From: Xenopus tropicalis
Taxonomy: Eukaryota; Chordata; Amphibia; Anura; Pipidae
Direction of reading: 5' to 3'
NCBI RefSeq assembly: GCF_000004195.4
Contig: NC_030683.2
Location: forward strand, 78,585,410 to 78,649,409
Length of the DNA stretch: 64,000 nt
Part shown: positions 11,154 through 21,480 of the stretch, in pieces
Numbering within the stretch: the first letter of the stretch is position 1
Layout: each line of letters opens with the position of its first letter
Made by a program: the position numbers and the translations under genes
Notes under the pieces: generated by a model
What the model saw: only the letters and a program-made list of their open reading frames with translations
The model's database searches: none
Told to the model about the DNA's origin: nothing

Positions 11154-12112
11154 TATAGTCTCTATGCCATTTACTAGTGTGTAACAAAATGAAGGGTTGC
11201 CTGGCTAGAACTCAATGAAAACTGTATATGTCCTTAGCTCATATAGAAGAGACATACATCTGAGTTATTATTTATAGCTGAGGCTGTCAATAACTGACTT
11301 GTAAAAAAGCCACTTTGGTGCTATATGCATACCTCAAACTTGTTTAAATATTACTGGAATACTACTGTCTGACCAACATTAACGACAGTAAATAAAAATA
11401 TTATGGCCAGCATGCAACTTTAAATACCCATTCCAGTGCATATTTTTTTTTCTTAAAACATTAATACGGTCATTTAAATATATCATAAACAATGCTAGTT
11501 TTGTAACATTTTCACATAATAAATTGCTTATCCATGCCAGCAACCTGAAGGTGCCCCATTATGGAGGTTCTTGACATTTCTGTGTGCAAACATTTCTGCA
11601 TTTTATTAAAATAATTGGACAGATATTCCTTTTTATTTACTTTCCATCACTATGTCCCCTGATAACCTGAGCCTGTTAAAAGTATACAAAGGTATAGCCT
11701 GTTGCAGCACTGACAGCAGGAAGGTTGAGGGTGGCTATTGGACAATAATTAAATGTAAGATTCTCTAAAATGGGACACCTATGAACTCAGCAGCAAAGAG
11801 AAATAATAGGTAAGGGACCTAAAAACCACTGTAAACATCCAGCTGAAACTGACACTGTTTTTAAATACCACTTCAACTGTCCCATTGCAATTGTTAAAGA
11901 ATCTGATGAAGTATGTTTGTAGTTAACAGAACTAGTATATCAGAATGGGTGACTTTGTGACCTGATTTGTTTGTGTAATGTAATTAAAACACTACAGTTG
12001 TGTGAGAAATGTAAGCAATTTTCGTGAGTCAGATAGGGAGTGCTTCTGAAATTTTTGAAGTGATAGTTCAATGCTCCATTTGTAATCAGACCTTAATGGG
12101 AATTGTTCTTTA
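11154..12112. other. No gene seen
   Basis: AT-rich unique-looking sequence with T-runs near 11440. No motif or structured repeat was recognised. Confidence 0.4.
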
Positions 12113-12577
12113 GCTTTACTTGTTGCATCAAACATTCTCTCAGTCTGAGGCTAAATCAGTGTAATGCAATGTAATGTGTATTTTCAGAAACAGAGACATT
12201 TTTTAGCAAGAATTTGCCAGATCAAGGAAATGTTGGATGTATAACTGTTGTCACTACCACAACACCAAAGGAAATGCCTCTGCCAAAGAAAGCAATATGC
12301 TGCTTTTCCTGTCAAGGGGATTATTTTTCCATACTAGGCCATTTATGTACACAGAAAAAATACTAGCAATTTGCTCAGCATACAGTATGTCAGATGCTTA
12401 CACATGATATTAGAATTTTTCTCATGGGATCAGTGCATTATTTTTCCATGGTATGCACCTTTGTTTTGACTATATCTTGAGGGTTTGATTCACTTTTGGA
12501 CATCTTTCTATAGAAAATAGATTCAGGGTATGGAAACCAAATTATATAAAGGAATGGATGATCTAACTTGAAAGGCT
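12113..12577 (+). repeat. Duplicated ~0.5-kb block, copy 1
   Basis: It starts GCTTTACTTGTTGCATCAAA and ends GAATGGATGATCTAAC. The second copy, in the same orientation, is at 15808-16310. Long stretches are identical by eye, for example GGGTTTGATTCACTTTTGGA and GGTATGGAAACCAAATTATA. Middle parts differ by indels. It shows no terminal inverted repeats and no coding frame in common. It is either a local segmental duplication or two copies of an unnamed dispersed repeat. Confidence 0.75.
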
Positions 12578-12683
12578 TGGCAAACTAAAGCCAGCGGAGC
12601 AAATACATGGCCCCATGTCCCTCCAGTAAAATAAAAAAACTTTTCTCCTGCAGTAGCCACACAACATAGCAAAGCCTTAAGGT

Positions 12684-12987
12684 GGCCATACACGCACCGA
12701 TAATATCGTACGAAACCTCGTTTCGTACGATATTTGGTGCGTGTATGGTATGTCGGCGAGTCGACCGATATCGCAGGAAGCTGCTGATATCGGCCGACTC
12801 GCCGATCGGACCAGTTGGAAAATTTTGATCGGGTGCCATAGAAGGTGCCTGATCAAAATCTCCATTCAGAGCTGAATCGGCAGAAGGAGGTAGAAATCCT
12901 ATTGTTTCTACCTCCTTACCTGCCGATTCAGCCCTGAATGGTGTGTGAAACATCGTCAGATCGCCACGTGTATGGCCAGCTTTATTC
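12684..12987. repeat. GGTGGCCATACA-family element made of serial hairpins
   Basis: The termini AAGGTGGCCATACACG and, inward from the right, AGCTGGCCATACACGTGG are inverted repeats. The inside is a chain of self-complementary blocks. One at 12686-12750 has CCATACACGCACC pairing with GGTGCGTGTATGG and ATATCGTACGAAA inside. One at 12751-12807 has GGCGAGTCG pairing with CGACTCGCC. A weaker one is at 12826-12857. One at 12864-12939 has CTGAATCGGCAG pairing with CTGCCGATTCAG. This is the best-preserved family member; translated frames across it are by-products. Confidence 0.7.
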
Positions 12988-14239
12988 TCCCTGTAAAAGC
13001 CCAAATTGCTGAGGATATGATTACAATATATAAATAAAAGATAATTATAAAAACTTGTCTAATTAACTTTTTCTATGGGATTGTGTAGATGACAAAGAGA
13101 CATCTACTAAGACCAAAGGAAAGCAAAATTTGTCAGCATAGAAAGGGCTTTATTGAAGGTTAAATAAGCCTGCCATAACACCAAATGTGTGCATATTCTA
13201 TCATCCCAAATCAGACACTCCAAACTTAATTGCAGATAAAAGAAGATTCCACAGTTTGAATAAACTTAAAGCTATGTCAGTCATCTAAACATTGAGATAA
13301 CCATGCAGCCTTTGCTTGAAAAAATTACTCTATATATATAATTAAACTTGCAAAGTGTGAAAATAGTAAGTGTTTGAACAGAGTCCAGTGTAAACAAAGC
13401 ATGTAACACTTCATGATTAAAAACTTTTATAATGCAGTGATGTTTTAGAAATCCATCTCTGTGGTTGTTGAGCTAATGGTTACATCATGATTTAAACCTG
13501 TTTTAAAACTAGTATAATAAAGAATTCTGATTTATCACCACTGCTATGGAAGGGTTTTCGCCTTTAAAGAATACTGTTTGCTAAACCAAACATTACCTAA
13601 ATGTTGCATGGCTAAAAACCACAGAACACAATTTTATCAGTATTTGAAGCAATATTGCACAATAAAACATTTTTTCTCCAGGTACCCAGGGTCAACTAAA
13701 AAGCTTAATTAGCAGCCGTCTTGCTGGTGGATCTGTTGTTGATTCTCTGTGTAACAATTTCATTATTCCAACCTAATTAGCTGTTATTATATCAATAAGA
13801 TACCACTGTCATAATATTTTCAAAAAAAATTCTGATCAGATTTTTGTTTGCCTTTGTAAGTTGTGTCTTCTATTTTTCATATGTATTTTATATAATTTTG
13901 CTGTCTATGCATATGTCTTTACAATAGTAACTCCTGTTCAGAAGTAAAAAGTGTCAATAAAGTAGAAAGGAAAATCCTCCTTTGCAGTATATTTAAATCC
14001 CAGGTTCAATGTAATATATATATATATACTGGTATTATTACTATAATAATCATTTCATTATATATGCTTTTTAACTAATATTTATTTGTTATTTAATATC
14101 TACTAATTGTAGCACTCTATGCTTGTTAGTCAAACAGGGAACCCTTGACTTATACAGCATATGGTCTGTGAGACACAAGGAGATCAAGTGACACAATAAT
14201 AAATAACCTCATGACCATGACCAGTTTGACCATATAGGA
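12988..14239. other. No gene seen
   Basis: AT-rich background with a short TA run at about 14013-14028. No motif recognised. Confidence 0.4.
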
Positions 14240-14543
14240 CCGTGATGCCCAACCAGTGGCTTGCGAGCAACATGTTGCTTACAAATCCCTTGGATGTTGC
14301 TCCCAGGGGCCTCAAAAAGGTGCTCTTTTTAATTTCTGACTTGGTGGCAAGTTCTGGTTGCATAAAAAACATGTATACTGCCAAACAAGGCCTTGTGTAA
14401 TCCACAAGTCCACATAGGGCTACCAAATAACCAATCACAGTCCATATTTGGCGCCCCCTAGGAATTATTTTCATGCTTGTGTTGCACCCTGACTTTTGTT
14501 ATATTTAAATGTAGGTCATGGGTAAAAAAAACTTGGGAGCCTC
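14240..14543 (+). mobile_element. hAT-like MITE (GTGATCCCCAACCAGTGGC family), diverged
   Basis: It starts CCGTGATGCCCAACCAGTGGC and continues with CAACATGTTGCT, CTTGGATGTTGCTC and GGTCATGGGTAAA, as in the copies at 15282-15588 and 37984-38240. Its end near 14543 has decayed and no flanking duplication is visible. Confidence 0.65.
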
Positions 14544-15281
14544 CCATACAGAAGAAGAAAGTGCAACATAAATGCAATTTATTAAACAAAAGTGTAAAGC
14601 TTAAAAACTTTAACTTTGTAACACAGTATTTCTCAATCTGTGAGGCTAAACTCCTTAGTTAAGTACTTATGTAGATCTGGTGAGGTTCAAGTGAACATTT
14701 TGTTCAGCACTGTATTCCACTGACATGCACTTTCCTTCATAAATGTTATATAAAATTAACATGGGAGCTCAGGTATTCATTGAAATATCAACCTTTGATA
14801 ATCAGGCCAATTCTAATCAGGATAACTCAGCACTCTGATTGGTATATTAAAGGTGCAAGAAGAGATTAAAATGCAGAAGCAGGTGTATTTTGTATTTCGT
14901 ACTTAAGAGAAATGCAAAGAGATATGAAAAGGCTCATGTATTTTAATTGAGGAATTATTGAGGAAACCAATATATTTAGCGTAATAACAATACAAAGACT
15001 GATTGCTAGAGACAAAGGTGCAGAAGCTGATTAGTTTTGAGGAGTAATTTATTACATATCAGTAAAGAAAGCTGATTTTGTGGGGGGTGGCATGCACAAA
15101 GTAATAAAATAAATAAGAAGACACAGAGAGATGGAAAAGGCCAGTGAATTTAGGGAGAAAGACTGATAGAACTGGGGCAGTGGATGAATTATTGGTTACA
15201 AATTTAAAGACTGATGATACATTGGGGGAGAGGGCAGAAGAGAATATATTCTTCTGTATTTGTACTGATAACTGTCTATAC
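14544..15281. other. No gene seen; faint internal repetition
   Basis: Two similar stretches occur about 200 bp apart: AGAGATATGAAAAGGCTCATG near 14918 and AGAGATGGAAAAGGCCAGTG near 15127. This may be a diverged tandem unit. Nothing coding was recognised. Confidence 0.35.
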
Positions 15282-15588
15282 CAGTGATCCCCAACCAGTG
15301 GCTCAGGAGCAACATGCTCCTCACCAACCCCTTGGATGTTGCTCTCAGTGCCCCCAAACCATGTAGTTATTTTTGAATTCCTGACTTTATGGCAAGTTGT
15401 GGTTAAATAAAAACAAGATTTTCTACCAAATAAAGCCTCCTGTAAGCTGATAGTTTGCATAGAAACTGCCTAATAGCCAATCTTAGCCTTATTTTGCCCC
15501 TCCATGAATTTTTATGCTGGTTGTATTGCTCTCCAAGTCTTTTTACATTTACCTGTGGCTCATGGGTAATAAAGGTTAGGGACCCCTG
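15282..15588 (+). mobile_element. hAT-like MITE with decayed 8-bp target duplication
   Basis: It begins CAGTGATCCCCAACCAGTGG and ends GGTTAGGGACCCCTG, whose reverse complement CAGGGGTCCCTAACC gives the inverted terminus. The flanks GTCTATAC (15274-15281) and GTCCATCC (15589-15596) agree at six of eight positions, as expected for an old hAT duplication. It has no coding capacity; minus-strand frames across it are incidental. Confidence 0.75.
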
Positions 15589-15807
15589 GTCCATCCTTAT
15601 TGGTGGATGATTAATGTTATTATCAGCATTTTATTTTTGTACAGCACTAGCCTACTGTTCTGCCCATTGCAACCTTCCAAATAAATTCCTTTTACTCAAG
15701 GATCACCTATAAGGAATGCTATATTGCTAATTGCTATAATCTATCTTTGCCTATGATAGCTTTTGGTGCTATTCGTTATCTTGTTATCTTCAGGAGCACT
15801 GTTTTTG

Positions 15808-16310
15808 GCTTTACTTGTTGCATCAAACATTCTCTCAGTCTAGGCTAACTCAGTCTGAAAGAACATCATGTGTATTTTCAGAAACAGAGACATTTTTTAG
15901 CAAGAAATGTACATGTAATGTGCCAGATCAGGTTTTGTGGTGGTGACAGCAGTCAAACGAAATGCCTCTGCTGAGGAAAGTAATATGCTGCTTATCCTAA
16001 TATGGACAAATACAAATGAGAAAAAGATCTTACATGTTACAAATACAAATTCCTTTAATAACGATTGCAGACAAAGCACAATAGCATACCTACCAACAAG
16101 GTCCTGCCAAATACTAGTCAGTCTCTCAGCATATGTCAGACAGTGGTTGCACAGCATATTTGAATGATTTTTTTCCATGGTATACACCTTTGTTTTGACT
16201 ATATCTTGAGGGTTTGATTCACTTTTGGACATATGTCTACAGAAAATAGACTCAGGGTATGGAAACCAAATTATATAAAGGAATGGATGATCTAACATGA
16301 AAGACTGTGG
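15808..16310 (+). repeat. Duplicated ~0.5-kb block, copy 2
   Basis: This is the same-orientation partner of 12113-12577. Shared runs include TTCAGAAACAGAGACATTTT near the start, TGACTATATCTTGAGGGTTT in the middle and AATGGATGATCTAAC at the end. This copy carries extra sequence around 15945-16140. The long minus-strand frame at 15897-16373 lies over it and is not conserved in copy 1. Confidence 0.75.
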
Positions 16311-16513
16311 AGTTAATGTCTCAATGATCTCAATATAGAGAAATAAACACCTACAATAGACAATAGCAAACAAAATAAGCTACATAAATAGTTCTTAAGT
16401 ACCATGTCACATTCACCCCAACTTTAGTAGGTAGTGGAGTCATAAATAAGGACATTTCTTAAATTAGCTTCCCCCCAATTCTGCAAGTCTCAAAGTTCAA
16501 GTATGGATGTCAT

Positions 16514-16824
16514 TACAGGTTTAGGATCTCTTATCTGGAAATCTATTATCCAGAAAGCTCTGACTTATGGAAAGGCCATCTCCCATAGAGTCCATTTAAA
16601 GTAAATAATTGTATCTTTTAATTAGAATTTTCTCTTTTCACTGTAATAATAAAATAATGTCTTGTTCTTGATCCTAAGATGCACAAATCGGTATTGGTGG
16701 CAAAACAATCCTATTGTGTTTATTTCATTTTGACTTAAGGTATGGTGATCCAAATTACAGAGAGGTTGATTATTTGGAGAGCCCCAGATCCCAAGCATTC
16801 CACATAATAGATCCTATACATGTA
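16514..16824. mobile_element. TACAGGTATGGGATC-family MITE
   Basis: The left end TACAGGTTTAGGATCTCTTA and the right end (inward TACATGTATAGGATCTATTAT) are inverted repeats. The interior carries the family blocks ATCCAGAAAGCTC, AACAATCCTATTGTGTTTAT and AAGGTATGGTGATCCAAATT. Other copies are at 39131-39541, 40778-40890, 44394-44595 and 57173-57439. It is abundant in frog DNA; superfamily not assigned. Confidence 0.7.
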
Positions 16825-18830
16825 TATATCTCATCATCCTAAAACATATTCTAGCAGCTAAAGAGCTGGGACTGAGGTCACATCTGTTGTGACACCCCCC
16901 ATCAAGTATTTAGCCATATCATTAATGATTTTTACATATACATGGCAACTCACTTTTTTAATTCAAGAAAAATATTTTATAAATAATGTGCTGAATGCTA
17001 CTTCTTTGCTTGGTGGTGGTGTTATCATCTAGTCCAAAAAGCCCAGGATTAAATATCTTGTAATAGCAAAACATATAGCTGTTCTTCCCCCCCCCCTCCT
17101 TTATTTAAAGTCCTTATTAGCAACTGATTAATTGTTTTCCACTTCATAATGGGTCAGCTGTGCAGAAAGATAATTTGTTAGCAGATAGGCGAATGCTTCT
17201 CTTCACTCTGGAGGATGCACACTCTGACAAAGTCATTACAAATCTGATGGAGTATACATAAGGCCTTCCAACTCCCCTTCCCCCTTGCTTCATTATATTT
17301 CTGCTTGGCATCTACACCCTAACCACCCTTGACAATGTTGTTGTTATGTATACAAAGGCCTGCCAGTATTGTCGTCCAAAATTTTCAGGATCTCAACAAA
17401 TCTAAAACTGTAAGATTCCCTGATTTTGAACCTTATCCATGCTCTATTTAAAGCTCCTCTAATTGTTATTGCAACAATTTCCTCTGGGCAATTATCTTTC
17501 TGAAATCGATCTAAAGCTCTAAAAAACATTTTATAGCAGCAGCCTCTGATGTACAGTAGGTTGGATTTTAGACAGTTAGAGACTGCCTGAGTCCAAATGA
17601 AGAGCTCTAGCACTATCATTTTATCTTCTATTGTTTTTCACATTCTGGCATTCAGGGCACAAACTCATGAGATCCAGTGCCAAGAATACTTCAGCAGCTA
17701 AATATTACCTGTCATCAAGGCAACTGCTTCAATTAGAATACAACCCACATTTACTCACCAATAAAAGGCTTTCTAAGCTCAATATACAGATTCCCTGGAC
17801 ACCAGAATACATTTTAGGAATAAAACCAACCCCCCTTCTTGAAAACTATTGATGTTGCAGACCACTGCCTTAGATACAGTGTATAAAGTAATGCATATTG
17901 TTTTTGATTGATGCGTCATATGCGTAGCCTTGCTGATATGCTGGTAGGTGTGCTCCTGCAAATATCTGCAGGTATTAATGCTCAGAGGTAGGTGCGCACA
18001 CAACATAGCTCCTGTGCTATCATGTGATGTTTTTTGGAGCCAATTTTCTTTAAAAGCCAGCTTCCAACACTCTTGTTTCCCAAGTTGCATTTGTTATTGC
18101 AGATCCTGCTAAATCCTCTTTACTTACTTATCTAATTGTTTGGTTTTTGACCCATCTCCTGAATATGGTGTTTGGCTATTGTCTCCTGCCCTGATCCTGA
18201 CCTGCACTATGGACTACAGAAATTGCTGCCTGCTCTACTCTCTTACCTGGCTGACTGCACTTTGTGTCCACCACTACTGGCACAAACATTCCTCTTGTGA
18301 CAAAAATGGAGTTGCATTTTTGCAGCTGTCCCCCAAGTATGGAAACCAAAAGAGTTTCAGAAAATGCCAAAACCCATTGACTTTTGCAGATGGTGGTCCA
18401 AATATTTATCAGTCCATTACACAACAAATCAGTGTACGTGCTAAATACAAATACTTATCTGGGTTTTCAAGACCATTCTCACCATATCATCTGGCATCTT
18501 GCTAAAGGTCTCCATCTGGCCACATGAGGGCCACATATAATTCTTATGGAGTTATGGGGTTGTTAGTCCCACACACATTTAGGTTTTCAATTTATTTCTA
18601 CAAGTCATTTGAATAACTCACTGTACAGTTGTATAACACAACAAGCTGCTGACTGAGTAAAGCAAAGGTATTAAATCAAATCAACAAAAAGGGATAATTA
18701 TCTTTTATTAACTGTTATTTAAAGAGGTGTTTAAGTGAAGACTATGGCTAGCCCCATGTGAAATTTCAAAATTAAATATATAAAAATCTGTTGGTGTTTT
18801 TCAAAAACAGATTTCTGCAGAGAAGCTCTC
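16825..18830. other. No gene recognised; possible LTR-like patch
   Basis: Contains a C-run at about 17087-17096. A minus-strand frame at 17344-17619 (about 90 aa) has no motif I can name. From 18080 to 18300 the text (CTCCTGCCCTGATCCTGACC) resembles gypsy LTR/leader sequence in frogs and fish, but there is no partner LTR. No exon signals stand out. Confidence 0.3.
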
Positions 18831-19252
18831 TTAAAGGAAAAAGAAAGGTAAAGTCACTTGGGGGTGCCAAAATGTTAGGCACCCCCAAGTGACTTTAACC
18901 GCCTACCTTGTACCCTGGGCTGGTGCCGCTGTCAGGAGAAAACAGCACCAGCCCGGGGTAGCTGCCGGCACTTCCTCCTTCCGGCTTCGCTGCGCGCGCA
19001 TGCGCAGTAGAGTGAAAAGCCGAACTTAAACATTTAAGTCGGCTTTTTCGCTCTACTGTGCATGCCTGGCCACCGGCAGTTTAGGAAGCTGAAGGCGGAA
19101 GGAGGAAGTGCTGCGCTCCAGGTACCCCGGGCTGGTGCTATTTTCTCCGAACAGGGGCACCAGCCCGGGGTACAAGGTAAGCGGTTAAAGTCACTTGGGG
19201 GTGCTTAACATTTTGGCACCCCCAAGTGACTTTGCCTTTCCTTCTCCTTTAA
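18831..19252. mobile_element. Complete T2/Kolobok foldback element, 422 bp
   Basis: TTAA bounds both ends (18831-18834, 19249-19252). The ends read TTAAAGGAAAAAGAAAGG and, inward from the right, TTAAAGGAGAAGGAAAGG. The whole element is one large palindrome with secondary hairpins: AGTCACTTGGGGGTGCC with its own inverted copy in each arm, GGGCTGGTGC.../...GCACCAGCCC, and the central pair AAAGCCGA.../...TCGGCTTT. The inward TTAAAGG plus TTAA target fits the T2 family described in Xenopus. It is non-coding. Confidence 0.8.
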
Positions 19253-19479
19253 CTGATCGACTTTGAAAATAATCATTTTTCCCATGACAGTATTACTTTA
19301 AGTGGGTTTTAAGTGAGTTAGACGGCTTCTAAGTGAAGTAGAAAGCACAGGAGTTAGTGGGTCTCTGTAACTGCAGTTAAAAACACACAAGTTTGAAACA
19401 AAATGAGTTTAAACCAAAGTAAAACATTAGTTATAACTTATTCTAATTCCTTTTTCCTATATAACTGTTTTCTGTAACT

Positions 19480-20140
19480 GGAAGAATGAGTGCCATATGT
19501 ATGCAGATTTGGAACAAGAGTTCCAAAGTGCTTACCTCTGTTGAGGATGTGAGCAAATTGGCGCTCTAGAGGCTTACGTTAGAGCCGTAGAGCATTATTG
19601 ACTGCCCATTATTGACAATCTTGAGAGGAGTTACTGAACAGGACCTAGTGGTGTCAGATAGTTTGGGAGAAGAGGACAGCAGCAGGATGATGAGACAGTG
19701 GAAGAGGACAGCAGCAGGATGATGAGACAGTGGAAGAGGACAGCAGCAGGATGATGAGACAGTGGAAGAGGACAGCAGCAGGATGATGAGACAGTGGAAG
19801 AGGACAGCAGCAGGATGATGAGACAGTGGAAGAGGACAGTAGCAGGATGATGAGACAGTCAACTGGGTAACAGTTAGACTATCTAGTGTGAGGAAAAGGA
19901 AAAGGGGTTTGGGCATCCTATCAGATTTGTCAGATTGTGTGAAGAAGATGGAGACTGGCAGTCCTAATGGAGCAGATCTCTTTAACAGTCAGGAGACCAG
20001 TTTCTTTAGTAGTGGAGAGCAGTGCTAGGCCTAAACAGATTGTGGTTATAGGTAATTCAATTATTAGTAAAGTGTATAGAGTAATCTGTTGCCCGGATTG
20101 CATGCACGCTATAGATTTCTCTTCACGACCAGCCATGTCT
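19480..20140 (+). pseudogene. CR1-like LINE ORF1 relic
   Basis: Interrupted frames resemble LINE ORF1 of the CR1 group. About 19545-19600 gives IGALEAYVRAVEHY. About 20028-20105 gives KQIVVIGNSIISKVYRVICC, like the VVIGDSIIRxVDR segment of CR1 ORF1 proteins. The frame is broken by stops and by the 32-bp tandem repeat at 19669-19860. It ends where the Penelope-like sequence begins. Confidence 0.5.
19669..19860 (+). repeat. 32-bp minisatellite, six units
   Basis: Six consecutive units start at 19669, 19701, 19733, 19765, 19797 and 19829. Each begins GAAGAGGACAGCAGCAGG and ends GATGATGAGACAGTG. Units are virtually identical; the last has AGTAGC and a final C. Since 32 is not a multiple of three, the reading frame rotates between units, so it is not a protein repeat. 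It lies inside the CR1-like ORF1 relic. Confidence 0.9.
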
Positions 20141-20141
20141 A

Positions 20142-21341
20142 AATGGGTCCAGGAGATGCCCCTACTTTATTTTCATCTTTGCAGCAACGAGGGGAGGTCT
20201 CGCTTTCACCCTTCTCGTGTGATCCTCCCCTCTGCCCCCATAGAACAAAGCTGACCCCAGAACAGGTTTGTTCCTTACTGGACCTATGTCTCAATACCAC
20301 TTGCTTCAAGAACAAGGAAGTTTTCTATAGACAAAAAGATGGCTGTGCCATGGGTTCGCCTGTGTCTCCAATTGTAGCGAACCTTTACATGGAAAAGAAG
20401 TGAAAAAGAAAGCCCTGGACACCTTTAAGGGAACAACACCAAGTCATTGGTTCAGATATGTGGATGACACCTTGGTCAAAATTAAAGCATGCGAGGTTCC
20501 AGCCTTCACCAAACACATAAACTCGGTGGGCAAAAACATAACGTTCACAAGGGAAGATGTGAAAGACGGAAAACTGGCTTTTTTGGACTGTGCTATAGTT
20601 ATCAAAGGGGGGGACCTGGATATTGAAGTATACAGGAAACCCACCCACACAGATCAGTACTTGCTGTTTGATTCCCACCACCCTTTGGAACATAAACTGG
20701 GTGTCATTAGGACTCTGAAACTGTGGCATCCAATGCAGAGAATATATAAATATCTAAAAGGAGCTCTGAAAACTTGTGGGTACCCAGACTGGGCCTTTAT
20801 CAAAATCAAATCAAAGACTAGCAGAAAGACCAGACCAACAAACAGAAGGGAGGAACACAGCAGGCGAAGCAACATAGTCATCCCATATGTTGCTGGAACA
20901 TCAGAAAAACTTAGAAGAATTTTCAACAAACATTGCATTCCTGTGTTTTTCAAAGCCAGCAACACTCAAAAGCTGGTGCACCCTAATACTATCCAGTGTA
21001 GTGAAGAGAGCTCTGACTTGTATATTGGGCAGACAAAACAACCTGTTTGTAAGAGAATGGCCCAACATAGGCGTGCAAACTCCTCAGGAAAAGACTCAGC
21101 GGTCTGTCTACACCGCAAAGAAAAAGGACACTCTTTTGAGGACAGTAACGTGCATATTTTGGCCCGAGAGGACAGATGGTTTGAAAGAGGCGTGAAAGAG
21201 GCCATTTATGCCAGCCTGGAAAAACCATCCCTTAACAGAGGAAGGGGCCTGCGACACCGCTTGTCATCAACATACAATGCCGCTTTACCCCGGCGGTTTC
21301 ACAACAGTTCACACTTCCAGTCATGTACTTTGAAAGATTAA
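20142..21341 (+). pseudogene. Penelope-like element: reverse transcriptase + GIY-YIG endonuclease relic
   Basis: This is the C-terminal half of a Penelope-like retroelement polyprotein. The RT segment GCAMGSPVSPIVANLYME lies at about 20341-20395 and the catalytic YVDD at 20457-20468. A linker follows. The GIY-YIG endonuclease has DLYIGQTKQPVCKRM from 21015 and the downstream NRGRGLRHRL stretch, ending at a stop at 21341. The two parts are in different frames: the upstream frame stops at 20401-20403 and the downstream one continues without a stop for over 300 codons. One small indel between about 20395 and 20404 thus breaks an otherwise readable element. Upstream RT parts are missing. Confidence 0.8.
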
Positions 21342-21480
21342 CACCTGCATCATGGGAATCATGGTACCATTGTGATTGGATCGTACCTACCCTACCAGTC
21401 ATTTGAACTTGGATGAGTGATGAAACGTTTTCAAGAAAACCTCAGAAAAGTCCAGTTGTTTTAGACTTAATTCTACTAGA
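21342..21480 (+). repeat. Penelope-like element 3' tail
   Basis: Directly after the coding relic comes GATGAGTGATGAAACGTTTTC and AGTCCAGTTGTTTTAGACTT, the typical 3' region of this element class. A related tail occurs alone at 33250-33335. Confidence 0.6.

Noticed and set aside
15897..16373. 158-aa minus-strand protein
   Set aside because: It lies over the duplicated block and is not conserved in the other copy; no domain or codon signal supports it.
17344..17619. 91-aa minus-strand protein
   Set aside because: No recognisable motif, no splice context, and frames of this length occur by chance in this window.
20887..21228. Other frames over the Penelope-like endonuclease
   Set aside because: They overlap the true frame and carry none of the GIY-YIG motifs.
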